This document shows, piece after piece, positions 12,394 to 21,283 of a DNA stretch of 32,896 bases. The position numbers and the translations under genes are program-made. The stretch is from NCBI GenBank assembly GCA_022865455.1, contig JALHSY010000090.1, positions 1 through 32,896 on the forward strand. Reading direction: 5' to 3'. The notes below the pieces were generated by a model. That model worked only from the letters and a program-made list of their open reading frames with translations. It did not search any database and had not been told where the DNA came from. Source of the stretch: Candidatus Bathyarchaeota archaeon. Lineage in GTDB: Archaea; Thermoproteota; Bathyarchaeia; Bathyarchaeales; Bathycorpusculaceae. Position 1 is the stretch's first letter, and every line of letters starts with the position of its first letter.

Positions 12394-14610
12394 CTAGGCT
12401 TCTTCGAAGAACTCCTGCGCCCTCGGCGGCAGTTCGCTCAAGCCCCTGCGTTCACGTATCTGCTTTATTATTTCAGCCTGCATCTGCTCTGGAACAGGAG
12501 CCCACCTGCTGAACTGCGTCGCCCAGAACGCTCTGCCCTGAGTCGAAGACCGCAACTCGTCGGCAAGCCCGAAAGACTCTGACACGGGCATTTCAGCCTT
12601 AACAATAATCATATCCTCTTCATTAACCATGTCCAAAATCTTGCCACGCCGTTTCTGCACTATGGCAATGACGTTGCTCACAAACTCGTTCGGAACCTTA
12701 CACTCAAAACTGATCAAAGGCTCCAAAAGCTTCGGATCACTGAGCAAGAAAGCACACCAGATCGGACGCCAAGTCATGGGCAAAATCTGCGCTGGGCCGC
12801 GGTGCACTGGGTCTTCGTGAACCGTCACGTCTTCCAAGTTTATCTTCAACCCGTACGCAGGCTCCTTCGCTAGGATCGAAGTGAACACTGCCTCGCGGAA
12901 GCCTGACTTGACGTGATCCATAATCTCTTCAACGTACTGTCTGCCTTTGATCCTGTTGACAAGAATGTTATTGCCTTCAATCGCAACAACGTTCTTTGCA
13001 TCGTCAGTTTCCCAGCCGAAACCCTTCATTGTCTTCGCTCTGTCGTCGCGCGTCTGATTCTCAGAAATCTTTCCAGATCTTAGAGCCTCAATGATGTCTT
13101 CAGGCAACTTCTCCATCGTCACCCACAGCTTATTGTGCTTGTTGGGGCTCTTGCCCATTGTCGCCGGACCCTTATAATCATGGCTGATCGTCTCACGGTA
13201 AATCACAATCGGCTTGCTAATCTTAACCTTCAAGCCTGCCTCCTGCATGCGGTAAGCGGTGATTTCCAAGTGAAGCTCACCCATGCCGCTCAGCAGATAC
13301 TCGCCGCTTTCCTTGTTGATCAGGAAGTGCAAGTTCGGGTCTTCAGTCGTCAACTTGTGCATGACCTTGTCAAACAGCGGCAAATCCTTCACGTCGGCAG
13401 GCTCAACTGCCACCGTAACCACCGGGTCAGAAACATACTTCAATCCTTCAAACGACCGCGTGTCCGAACCCTCTTCAGCCACGGTCTCACCCACATGGAT
13501 CGAAGGCAAACCAGAAAGCGCCGCAATATTCCCGGCTGGAACCCGATCAACTATGACTCTGTCCGCAGCCATACTCATGTAAACCTGCTGAATAGTGCCC
13601 TTCTGCCGACTGGTCATGAGCTGAACAACCTTCCCCTTCTCTACCGTCCCGCTGAAGACTCGCCCGATAGCGACAAGACCGCTGTGAGGATCGACCTCGA
13701 TAGTTGAAACACACATCAAAAGCGGCCCATCAGGCTCAACCTTCGCCATGCCCTTGCCAACTGGGCTGTTCGCGTCGCCTGGCCAAATCTGGCTCTGCCT
13801 GTACGGTTGCGCCTGCAACGGGTTTGGCAAGTGCTCAACGAACATGTCCAGAATCGGCTCTTGGACGGGAGCCTTTTTGCTTAAAGCGTCAACTTTCCGA
13901 TCAATCTCGTCATGCTCACCCGCGTAAGCATCAATAATCTCCTTGAACGTTACACCCTTCGCCTTCATGTGAGGCAAGTTGAAACCCCACTTGTGAAGGG
14001 CTGAACCGAACGCTACAGACCCATCTTCAACCTTGACCTGCCAATCCTTCTTATGCTCAGCCGGCGCATACTTCTCAATGAGGCCGTTCACCCTTGTGAT
14101 GATTTTCGCAAACTTCCGCTGTATCTCCTCCGGCGTCAGCTTGATCTCTTTGATCAGCCTGTCAACCTTGTTAATGAAGAGAATCGGCTGGACCCTTTCA
14201 CGCAGCGCCTGCATCAAAACCGTCTCAGTCTGCGTCATGGGCCCTTCCACAGCGTCAACCACCACAAGCGCGCCGTCAACAGCCCGCAGGCTCCTGGTGA
14301 CTGCGCCGCTGAAGTCTATGTGCCCAGGAGTGTCAATCAGATTTATGAGGTACTCTTTTCCTTGAAAAGTGTGAGTCAAGCTGATGTTTGACGCGAAAAC
14401 GGTCATCTGCCTTTTCTGCTCAAGCTCCCAAGAATCGAGAACAAGCTGCTGTCCAGCTCTCTGTTCACTGATAATGCCTGCCGCAGCCAGAAGACTGTCT
14501 GAAAGCGTGGTTTTTCCATGGTCCACGTGGGCTATAATGCTGGTGTTCCTAATAATCTCTGGGTAATTCATCAGCTTCTGGATTTCTTCGCACTGTCTGT
14601 AGCGAACCAT
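12394..14610 (-). CDS. fusA: Translation elongation factor aEF-2
   Basis: 738 residues. The GTPase moves tRNA and mRNA through the ribosome. P-loop AHVDHGKT at 27-34, DTPGH at 93-97 and NKVD at 147-150 are intact; domains II-V follow, with SGMGELHLEI in domain III and the HRGPAQI segment in domain IV, where the archaeal diphthamide histidine normally sits. Two stretches are unusual. Switch I reads KRQMTVFASN, where other EF-2s have QRGITIKAAN, although the Mg-binding threonine is kept. After HRGPAQI, the segment is LPMTWRPIW rather than the usual P-AVR-xxIF. The N-terminus (VRYRQCEEIQKLM) aligns with crenarchaeal EF-2, supporting the ATG at 14610. It is monocistronic, with T-rich sequence after the stop. 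Confidence 0.96.
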   Translation of the reverse strand: MVRYRQCEEIQKLMNYPEIIRNTSIIAHVDHGKTTLSDSLLAAAGIISEQRAGQQLVLDSWELEQKRQMTVFASNISLTHTFQGKEYLINLIDTPGHIDFSGAVTRSLRAVDGALVVVDAVEGPMTQTETVLMQALRERVQPILFINKVDRLIKEIKLTPEEIQRKFAKIITRVNGLIEKYAPAEHKKDWQVKVEDGSVAFGSALHKWGFNLPHMKAKGVTFKEIIDAYAGEHDEIDRKVDALSKKAPVQEPILDMFVEHLPNPLQAQPYRQSQIWPGDANSPVGKGMAKVEPDGPLLMCVSTIEVDPHSGLVAIGRVFSGTVEKGKVVQLMTSRQKGTIQQVYMSMAADRVIVDRVPAGNIAALSGLPSIHVGETVAEEGSDTRSFEGLKYVSDPVVTVAVEPADVKDLPLFDKVMHKLTTEDPNLHFLINKESGEYLLSGMGELHLEITAYRMQEAGLKVKISKPIVIYRETISHDYKGPATMGKSPNKHNKLWVTMEKLPEDIIEALRSGKISENQTRDDRAKTMKGFGWETDDAKNVVAIEGNNILVNRIKGRQYVEEIMDHVKSGFREAVFTSILAKEPAYGLKINLEDVTVHEDPVHRGPAQILPMTWRPIWCAFLLSDPKLLEPLISFECKVPNEFVSNVIAIVQKRRGKILDMVNEEDMIIVKAEMPVSESFGLADELRSSTQGRAFWATQFSRWAPVPEQMQAEIIKQIRERRGLSELPPRAQEFFEEA

Positions 14611-15042
14611 GAGTTTTCACTGCTTGAAGATAAGCTACATGGAAGTAAAAAATGTCGCCTATTAACTTTTTGCCGTTGTCCTTAGAATGCACGCCGACAG
14701 AACCTGAAGCCGTCACTATTGACTTGTAAGTCTGCGAGCATGTGTCACCTGCAGATTTTTGGGTATTCTTCCGGGCAAAGAATATGAATGCAAGAAACAC
14801 GCCGTATAGGCCATGCTTCAACTGAAACGGCAAAAAGCATAAACATTGGTTTTTGGCTAGTCATACTTCTGAAAACTCTGTGTTTCAGATGATGATTGAG
14901 CAGGGATTGGAACATCACGCTGTGATGACGTAAAAAAGGGTTGCGGATGAAACACATTTCCCTTTTCTCTAATCCTGACAGACTACTCCAGTTCTGCTTG
15001 AGGCTCCCGTCCTTACGGTTCTCTGATGGGTTGGTAAAATTG
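14611..15042. other. Intergenic region without supported gene
   Basis: Open frames here overlap the EF-2 start or lack protein character. ATGATGA (about 14888) and GTGATGA (about 14922) resemble C boxes of C/D guide RNAs on the + strand, but matching CUGA boxes are not properly placed. A small CCGT-AAGG-ACGG hairpin lies near 15013 in the 3' region of the PUA/ASCH-like gene. Confidence 0.4.
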
Positions 15043-15492
15043 TTATTCCATGAATGCCAACAGCGTTTCCGCTGTTTTCCTATTCACGTAGAAGCCTTTT
15101 CTTGACAGCCGTTTAACTCCTAAAAGCATGAGAACATTCTTGAGCGGTATAGGTGTAGCTGCTTCGTGCAGGTTCCTGAACCTAACGAAGGAAGCCTTCG
15201 GCCTGTCTTCGATGAATTGCTTGAACTGCTCTCTAGAGTCCAGAACTGATTCGCGGCCGTACTTCTTCCACAATTCTTCAGAGTCGCCAGTTTTACGCTC
15301 TACAAACTCCGCATAACCAGCTATCTCCCCAACGGGTTTAGCCACGTAAAACAGAATCAGAGACGTGTCTTTCGGCGGCGCCAACCCTTTCTGCACGTAG
15401 GACCGTATCTTCTTTCCTTGAAGGTTCCTGCGATGGAATTCCTGCCACCACTTGTTCTGAATCATCATGACGAACCCATATTTTTCACCCAT
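15043..15492 (-). CDS. PUA/ASCH-like domain protein (possibly DUF365)
   Basis: About 149 residues from the ATG at 15492; a GTG at 15504 would add four. GFVMMIQNKWWQEF at the start, then LILFYVAKPVGEIAGYAEFVER in the middle, resemble the beta-barrel of the ASCH/EVE/PUA superfamily, which binds RNA or modified nucleotides. From memory this is close to archaeal DUF365, unverified. The C-terminal part (LLGVKRLSRKGFYVNRKTAETLLAF) is conserved-looking. A TATA box (CTTAAATGG, 15529-15537) sits close to the start, so the mRNA should be nearly leaderless. Substrate unknown. Confidence 0.75.
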   Translation of the reverse strand: MGEKYGFVMMIQNKWWQEFHRRNLQGKKIRSYVQKGLAPPKDTSLILFYVAKPVGEIAGYAEFVERKTGDSEELWKKYGRESVLDSREQFKQFIEDRPKASFVRFRNLHEAATPIPLKNVLMLLGVKRLSRKGFYVNRKTAETLLAFME

Positions 15493-15576
15493 TGGACCAC
15501 CCACACAGCAACTATCAGTACGCGGTTCGCCATTTAAGACTTTTTTAACCTAGAAGTACATCGTCAGTTCCGATCA

Positions 15577-15588
15577 GTTTAAATGTAA
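15577..15588 (+). promoter_or_regulatory. TATA box upstream of the P-type ATPase
   Basis: CAGTTTAAATGT predicts initiation near 15605-15610, which would leave a leader of about 200 nt before the ATPase start. Confidence 0.45.
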
Positions 15589-15600
15589 GCGCTTGTCAAT

Positions 15601-15777
15601 GTGAACAGCAAAATATCCGTGGCCAACACAAAGCTGTTCAGACAGCTGGAACAGTATTTTGCGAGGACGATTCAGATGAAGGCTCCGAAAGAAGTCTTGG
15701 CACCAAAAAACCTTTCACCGCTTCATGATTTCCTAGGTCACCGCCTAGACCGCGTCACCAGCTCCAAGGGACCGTAG
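15601..15777 (+). CDS. Possible 58-aa small protein before the ATPase
   Basis: A GTG at 15601 opens a 58-codon frame (NSKISVANTKLFRQLEQYF, ending in HRLDRVTSSKGP) that stops 38 bases before the ATPase start; an in-frame ATG at 15676 gives a 33-residue version. The composition is protein-like, but the predicted transcription start lies at or after the GTG, so the shorter form or no translation is possible. It could also be only the untranslated leader. Confidence 0.3.
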   Translation: MNSKISVANTKLFRQLEQYFARTIQMKAPKEVLAPKNLSPLHDFLGHRLDRVTSSKGP

Positions 15778-15815
15778 TTCTAGCAATCTTCTCGAATTTT
15801 TAGGCAGGGGTCTAT

Positions 15816-18548
15816 TTGAAAGATGCCGCTGGTCTGCATGTCAAAGAGCTTTTCGATCTCTTAGCAACATCACCTCAAGGACTGACCTGCGAGGAAGCTG
15901 CTGAACGGCTTGCCAAATACGGTCCTAACACACTGATCGAAAAGAAACGCACTTCGATCGCCTACAAGTTTCTCGCAGACCTCAAAGACCTGTTTGGGAT
16001 TCTGCTGCTTTTCGCCAGCTTGCTCGCTGCCCTAGCTGGTATGTGGGAACTGAGCCTCATCATCCTACTCGTAGTGTTGGTGAACACGGTTTTCGGTCTC
16101 TTCCAGGAGTGGCGAGCTGAAAAAGCCATGGAAACTCTGAAAAGCTGGATGCCCGAATACGCCAAAGTCGTCCGAGACGGGGAGCTCAAGAAGATACTGG
16201 TGAAGGAACTGGTTCCAGGTGACCTCATTGTCTTAGACGAGGGTGACCGCGTTCCCGCTGATGCACGGCTGATTGAAGCCTTCGACTTGTGGACGAATAA
16301 CGTTCCGTTGACAGGTGAATCTGAACCGCAACCGCGAAGTGCCAAACCGATAAAGGTCGTCGATGCGACATTCCTCGATGTGCCAAACCTCGTGTTCATG
16401 AGCACGAGCGTCGCAAAAGGACAAGGCAAAGCGGTCGTAATTAAGACAGGAATGGACACGAAGTTCGGGCAGATAGCCAGTCTGACTCAAGAGATAGCCG
16501 AAGAATCCAGCCCGTTGCAGAAGGAAATCGCTTACACTGCCAAATACGATTTTATTTTGGCCATAACCGTCGGCGTCATCTTTTTCCTGGTCAGTGACAT
16601 TTGGCTTCATGCAAGCGTCTACAGCAGCATACTGTTCATGATAGGCGTCATGGTGGCATGCGTCCCAGAAGGATTGCAAGTCACGGTTTCAAGCGCCTTA
16701 GCTATCAACGTTCTCAAGATGGTAAAAGAAAACGTCCTTGTCAAGCGCCTCTCCTCTGTCCAGACTCTAGGTAGCGTGACAGTGATCTGCACGGACAAGA
16801 CCGGCACAATCACCACTGGAGAAATGACCGTCAAGAAAATGTGGATCAGCGACAAAGTGATAGAAGTCTCAGGCGCCGGATACACTCCCACCGGCAGCTT
16901 CCACTGCGACGGCAAAACGCTGGAAAAAGAGGAATCTCAAACAGTGGAGAAGCTTCTTGAAATCTCAGCATTGTGTAACAGTGCAAAGGTTGAGCCACCT
17001 TCTGACAGAAACAGGTCTTGGAGCATCGTCGGCGACCCAACCGACGGAGCATTACTCGTTGCGACGCTGAAGTACGGACTCAACGTGCAGAGTATGCTGG
17101 CACAAAAACCAATCATCCACATCAAGCCATTTGACTCGAAAAGAAAAAGAATGACCACATTTCACAAGTGCCAAAACAAAACATGCGCTTACTCGAAAGG
17201 CGCTCCTAGGAGTATCCTCTCAGCGTGTAGCAGGATAGCCGTTGAAAGTGGAATAGTGGGCTTGACAAGCGAGCACATGAATTCTGTTGAAGCGAAAATT
17301 CATGAATTCGCAAACGAAGGCCTGCGTGTTATAGCGATAGCCTACAAGGAACTACCTGAAAATGAGTCTTTCAAGAGCAAAGACGTTGAGAAAGACATGA
17401 TTCTCGTCGGCCTTGCCGCCATGAAAGACCCGCCCCGCCCCGAGGTTAGGGAAGCAGTGAGGCTGGCGAAGCACGCGGGCATAAGAACTGTGATAATAAC
17501 AGGAGATTATGGCCCGACAGCGAAAGCCATAGCAGAAGAAGTGGGCATCGTGGTGCCAGAAAAATCCCACATAATACGAGGTGTCGACCTAGAAAGGATG
17601 GAAGACTCGCAGATCGTAGACGAGGTTAAGAAGGAAAACGTCATTTTTGCGAGAGTTTCGCCTGAACAGAAACTCAGGATCGTGACCGTTTTGAAACGGC
17701 ACGGCGAGATTGTTGCCGTCACGGGAGATGGAGCAAACGATGCACCTTCGTTGAAAGAAGCAGACATAGGCATCGCGATGGGTGCTTCGGGGACAGATGT
17801 TGCGAGAGAAGCGGCAGACATTGTTCTGCTCGACGACAGTTTTGCCTCGATTGTTAAGGCTGTTGAGTCCGGACGCACAATTTATGAGAACTTGAGGAGA
17901 TTCATAGTGTACGTTTTTTCACACAACTGGGCTGAGCTTTTCCCCTACGTGCTCTACGCCGTGCTGGCCCTACCACTTCCACTTCTTGCTGTACAAGTTT
18001 TGGCCATAGACCTAGGCATAGACGTCATTCCGTCACTGGCTTTGAGTCGTGAACCGACCGAAACCGGCATAATGGAGGAGCCGCCACGTAGCGCCAAGGA
18101 ACGTCTGTTCAACAAGAAAGTGTTTCTCCGCTCGTTCTACATTGGATTGATAATTGCAGCTGGTGCGATGGTGGGATGCTTGTCTGTTTGGTCGGCTAGC
18201 GGATGGCACTTGGGAATGTCGTTGCGTGCAGATGACGTTGTCTACGTCAAGGGTACGACGATGACGTTTGCTGGCATAGTCGTCGCTCAGGTCGGCAATG
18301 TTCTAGCATGCAGAACAAGCAGAGCGTCAATATTGAAGACAAGCCTCAAAAGCAATAAGTGGATATGGCTCGGCATAGCCTCTCAACTTACCATACTCTC
18401 TGCCATAATATACATCCCGCCGCTGCAGGCGTTGTTCGGCACAACCGCGATAGGATTAACAGAATGGGCGTTTCTGGCACTTCTCGCATGCGTTGTGGTT
18501 TTAGCAGAGGAAATCAGAAAATGGTTTGCAAGAAGACTTGCCAAGTGA
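15816..18548 (+). CDS. P-type cation ATPase, type II (IIC-like)
   Basis: 910 residues, membrane pump. Actuator motif LTGESEP at 165-171, PEGL in helix M4 (284-287), phosphorylation motif DKTGT with D327, nucleotide-domain GAPRSIL and DPPRPEV, hinge GDGANDAPSL, and about ten membrane helices. NNVPLTGESEPQ and IDLGIDVIPSLAL closely resemble Na,K/H,K-ATPase (IIC) segments (LTGESEPQ; IDLGTDMVPA), including both M6 aspartates that bind Na+/K+. A monovalent-cation pump is therefore more likely than a SERCA-type Ca2+ pump. No beta-subunit-like gene is nearby. The start is TTG at 15816, with AGGCAGGGG upstream. No kinase-type regulatory tails are seen. Confidence 0.93.
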   Translation: MKDAAGLHVKELFDLLATSPQGLTCEEAAERLAKYGPNTLIEKKRTSIAYKFLADLKDLFGILLLFASLLAALAGMWELSLIILLVVLVNTVFGLFQEWRAEKAMETLKSWMPEYAKVVRDGELKKILVKELVPGDLIVLDEGDRVPADARLIEAFDLWTNNVPLTGESEPQPRSAKPIKVVDATFLDVPNLVFMSTSVAKGQGKAVVIKTGMDTKFGQIASLTQEIAEESSPLQKEIAYTAKYDFILAITVGVIFFLVSDIWLHASVYSSILFMIGVMVACVPEGLQVTVSSALAINVLKMVKENVLVKRLSSVQTLGSVTVICTDKTGTITTGEMTVKKMWISDKVIEVSGAGYTPTGSFHCDGKTLEKEESQTVEKLLEISALCNSAKVEPPSDRNRSWSIVGDPTDGALLVATLKYGLNVQSMLAQKPIIHIKPFDSKRKRMTTFHKCQNKTCAYSKGAPRSILSACSRIAVESGIVGLTSEHMNSVEAKIHEFANEGLRVIAIAYKELPENESFKSKDVEKDMILVGLAAMKDPPRPEVREAVRLAKHAGIRTVIITGDYGPTAKAIAEEVGIVVPEKSHIIRGVDLERMEDSQIVDEVKKENVIFARVSPEQKLRIVTVLKRHGEIVAVTGDGANDAPSLKEADIGIAMGASGTDVAREAADIVLLDDSFASIVKAVESGRTIYENLRRFIVYVFSHNWAELFPYVLYAVLALPLPLLAVQVLAIDLGIDVIPSLALSREPTETGIMEEPPRSAKERLFNKKVFLRSFYIGLIIAAGAMVGCLSVWSASGWHLGMSLRADDVVYVKGTTMTFAGIVVAQVGNVLACRTSRASILKTSLKSNKWIWLGIASQLTILSAIIYIPPLQALFGTTAIGLTEWAFLALLACVVVLAEEIRKWFARRLAK

Positions 18549-18578
18549 TGATTCATGCCACAATCACGTTTGAACGCG

Positions 18579-18590
18579 AAGTTTTTATGA
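18579..18590 (+). promoter_or_regulatory. TATA box of the RNA methyltransferase operon
   Basis: AGTTTTTATGAA lies 20-31 bases before the ATG at 18610, indicating a leaderless transcript. Confidence 0.5.
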
Positions 18591-18609
18591 ACAGCCTCCT
18601 TATTTACCG

Positions 18610-19497
18610 ATGATGTCTGGCAGAGAATTTTTCATAAGCCGTTATCAAGAGTTGGGCTGGAAATATGAGGATGTTGAGCTTAAGCAGGCAATCAGAATAA
18701 ACTCCATGAACGCGGAAAAAGCAAGTCTCCTGAAGAGATTGGAATCGCGGGGAATAAAGCTTGAAAAAATCCCTTTTCTCGAAGACGGCTATTGGATCTG
18801 CAAATCAGAATTCTCAGTTGGCGCAACCTCCGAGTACCTTCTAGGCTTGTACTCAATCCAAGAGGCAGCCGCTCAAGTCCCAGCCACATTGTTCACAGAA
18901 CTGACGGACAAAACAGTGCTGGATGCCTGTTCCGCTCCGGGAGGAAAAACCGTTCAGCTAGCCGACTTGATGAAGAACACCGGCGTGATAATTGCCTTGG
19001 ACATTGAAAAGCGCAGATTGACTGCACTTTCGAACCAGTTGGAACGGTGCCGCGTAGAAAACACAATAACCTATAATCTAGACGCAAGGCAAGCGTCAAC
19101 GGTGGGTGTCAAGTTCGACAGAATCCTTCTAGATGTCCCATGCTCAGGCAATTTCGCAACCGACAGGGACTGGTTCAAGAGAAGAACAATCCCCGATGTG
19201 GAGAGAAACGCGAAGCTTCAAAGAGAAATATTGACTCAGGCAGCCAAGGTGCTGAAAGACGATGGAGAAATAGTCTATTCAACATGTTCGTTAGAGCCAG
19301 AGGAAAATGAACTTAACATGGATTGGGCAGTCAAAAACCTGAATGTTCAAGTTGAAGAAGTCAGATGCCACGGCGAAAAGGCGCGGGCCAGCATTTTCGG
19401 AAGGCATCTTGACAGCTCGGTGGAAAACTGCCGGAGAATCTGGCCCAGCAGAACTCAAGGATTTTTTGTCTGCAAGCTCAAAAAGGTGTGCGCATGA
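18610..19497 (+). CDS. RNA cytosine-C5 methyltransferase (NSUN/RsmB family)
   Basis: 295 residues. AdoMet-binding motif I DACSAPGGKT (105-114), motif IV DVPCSG with C178, and motif VI YSTCSLEPEENE with catalytic C226 identify the two-cysteine m5C methyltransferases that modify tRNA or rRNA. The N-terminal 90 residues form the usual RRM-like region (AIRINSMNAEKASLLKRLESRG). Archaeal members often make m5C48/49 in tRNA, but rRNA is equally possible. Its stop overlaps the start of the NIP7-like gene (ATGA), so the two are probably co-translated and may act on the same RNA. The start is the first of two adjacent ATGs, downstream of a close TATA box. Confidence 0.93.
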   Translation: MMSGREFFISRYQELGWKYEDVELKQAIRINSMNAEKASLLKRLESRGIKLEKIPFLEDGYWICKSEFSVGATSEYLLGLYSIQEAAAQVPATLFTELTDKTVLDACSAPGGKTVQLADLMKNTGVIIALDIEKRRLTALSNQLERCRVENTITYNLDARQASTVGVKFDRILLDVPCSGNFATDRDWFKRRTIPDVERNAKLQREILTQAAKVLKDDGEIVYSTCSLEPEENELNMDWAVKNLNVQVEEVRCHGEKARASIFGRHLDSSVENCRRIWPSRTQGFFVCKLKKVCA

Positions 19498-19979
19498 TGG
19501 AGCCAATAAAGGATTTCGCGCGTCAGCTCAATTCAAACATCAGCCTCGACGAGAACTTGACAGTGAGAAGACAGAACAGGTTCTTTCTCCTGAACAAGAC
19601 TCTTAAGCCATTAGCTTCAAAGGATTTCTTCCATGCAGGAATATACCTTGGAAAGGAGAAAGATGGAGTTTTCTTCCCCAGCTTCAACCTTTTAGCAATG
19701 ATTGCTGACAAGAAAGCAAATAAGGTCACTGTGGACGAGAAAACCGAGTGGCTGTTCATTTGTGGGAGAGACGTTTTCAAGCGAGGGATAATCAGGGTGA
19801 TTGGTTCAATGAAGAAGGGCAGCTACACACTGATTCTGAACAGCTACAGTGAATGCCTCGGTTTTGGAAAGGTGCTTTCCGATCTGCATGAAGCAAAGGA
19901 AGGTGCTGTGGTCAAGAACATCTTGGACATAGGTGACTTCCTAAGAAGGGAAAAAAGCAGCTCTAAGACGCATTCTTAG
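19494..19979 (+). CDS. NIP7-like pre-PUA/PUA protein
   Basis: About 161 residues from the ATG at 19494, which overlaps the preceding TGA; a GTG at 19488 is also in frame. The first half (DFARQL, KDFFHAGIYLGKEKDGVFFPSFNLL) is the pre-PUA domain. The second half, from WLFICGRDVFKRGIIRV through LGFGKVL to NILDIGDFLRRE, matches the PUA domain of NIP7, a factor in 60S/50S subunit assembly and pre-rRNA processing. Pairing with an m5C methyltransferase suggests that it guides or assists modification of rRNA or tRNA; this is inference from the operon. Its end overlaps the convergent hisS by 4 bases. Confidence 0.85.
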   Translation: MMEPIKDFARQLNSNISLDENLTVRRQNRFFLLNKTLKPLASKDFFHAGIYLGKEKDGVFFPSFNLLAMIADKKANKVTVDEKTEWLFICGRDVFKRGIIRVIGSMKKGSYTLILNSYSECLGFGKVLSDLHEAKEGAVVKNILDIGDFLRREKSSSKTHS

Positions 19980-21265
19980 CTCTTTATCTTGTCTCTTATC
20001 TCTTCAATTTTCACTGTGCTTTGCTCTCTTTTCGCCAAGTTCCTAACAACAACCGCTCCTTCTTTCAATTCCCTTTCGCCAACCATTACTGCAAAGTCCA
20101 TTCTTTTTCTGTCCGCATCCTCTAACGCCTTGCTCATTTTCCGTCCCATCACCTCAACCTCAGCCGTTACACCTGCACTTCTGAGCATCTGCGCGATCTT
20201 CAATGCCTCTCCAACCAACTCTTCCTTGATAGGGATAACCATAACCCTCTTCCTTTCCTCTGTTCCTAGCGAGGTTTCTTGCATCTGGATGCCAAGCATC
20301 ATTCTGTCCAAACCATGAGCAACACCGACTGCTGGCGTCGGTTCCCCGCCGAACAATTCAACAAGCTTGTCATATCTTCCGCCGCCACCGAGGGCTACGT
20401 TCAAGTCCGGAATGTAGACCTCGAAAATCATGCCCGTGTAATACTCAAGCCCTCGCGCGAAGCCAGCGTCGACTATCATGTCAATTTTGCTTCCGCTTTC
20501 TAAGGCAAGTTTCAGAATTTCGCTCAGGTTGTCTGTCGCAGCAACAGCCTCCCCGTAGTCTTTGACGCACTTCTTCATCTTACCTACGATATCGGAAACG
20601 TCGCCGCCTTTCAACTCTACTAATTCCCGAAGAGCTGCTAAACACTTCTCTGACCCTCCGGCTTCTTCAACCACCTTAAACGCGTCATCATACTGCTTTT
20701 TGTCCATCAACTGCATAACCGTGTCCTGAACTTTGTCCTGCAGTTTTTCTTGACTCATTATTCCTCTCAAAACTCCGACATGCCCAACTCTGAAAGCGAG
20801 TTTCTTGAGACAAGCGGCTCCCATCAGGCTGGCTGTCAGCATCAATATCTCAGCGTCCGCTTCTGGTTTGCTTGACCCTACAAGTTCAAAGTCCGACTGC
20901 CAAAACTCTCTGTAACGTCCTCTTTGTGGTTCATCATACCGGTAAAGACTGCCTAAACAGAAAAGCCTGTAGGGTCTCGGCTCGTTTCTCAAGGTTGTTG
21001 CAACAAGTCTAGCAACTGAAGGCGTGAACTCTGGTCGCAAAGCTACCATGCGGCCGCCCAAGTCCTTGAAGGCGAACATGCGCAAGCGGACTTCTTCACC
21101 TGCTTTCGTGGCCAGAAGCTCGTATGACTCCACAACTGGCGTCATTACTTCTTTATACCCGTAAAGCTCAGCTGTCTTTCTGGCTTTGCCTTCTATGTAT
21201 TTCATCATTTCGGCTTCTTCGGGCAGAAAATCCCTCATTCCACGAACAGTTTTGAACTCAGGCAT
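19976..21265 (-). CDS. hisS: Histidyl-tRNA synthetase
   Basis: 429 residues, a class II synthetase that charges tRNA-His. Motif 1 region PVVESYELL, the HisRS-specific RPEFTPSVARLV, motif 2 with YRYDEPQRGRYREFWQSDFE, HisA signature RGLEYYTGMIFEVY, and motif 3 HGLDRMMLGI are all present. The C-terminal 90 residues (RVMVIPIKEELVGEAL to ADRKRMDFAVMVGE) form the anticodon-binding domain. It is the last gene of the minus-strand run mtnA-endA-hisS, 18 bases after endA. The start is ATG at 21265, and it looks complete. Confidence 0.97.
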   Translation of the reverse strand: MPEFKTVRGMRDFLPEEAEMMKYIEGKARKTAELYGYKEVMTPVVESYELLATKAGEEVRLRMFAFKDLGGRMVALRPEFTPSVARLVATTLRNEPRPYRLFCLGSLYRYDEPQRGRYREFWQSDFELVGSSKPEADAEILMLTASLMGAACLKKLAFRVGHVGVLRGIMSQEKLQDKVQDTVMQLMDKKQYDDAFKVVEEAGGSEKCLAALRELVELKGGDVSDIVGKMKKCVKDYGEAVAATDNLSEILKLALESGSKIDMIVDAGFARGLEYYTGMIFEVYIPDLNVALGGGGRYDKLVELFGGEPTPAVGVAHGLDRMMLGIQMQETSLGTEERKRVMVIPIKEELVGEALKIAQMLRSAGVTAEVEVMGRKMSKALEDADRKRMDFAVMVGERELKEGAVVVRNLAKREQSTVKIEEIRDKIKS

Positions 21266-21283
21266 CTTACTATTTCTCCAACG

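Noticed and set aside
14549-14833. 94-codon frame upstream of EF-2
   Set aside because: It overlaps the certain EF-2 start in another frame and has no domain-like sequence or ribosome-binding site.
14885-14980. Possible C/D-box guide RNA
   Set aside because: Two C-box-like motifs are present, but no correctly spaced CUGA boxes or terminal stem were found on either strand.
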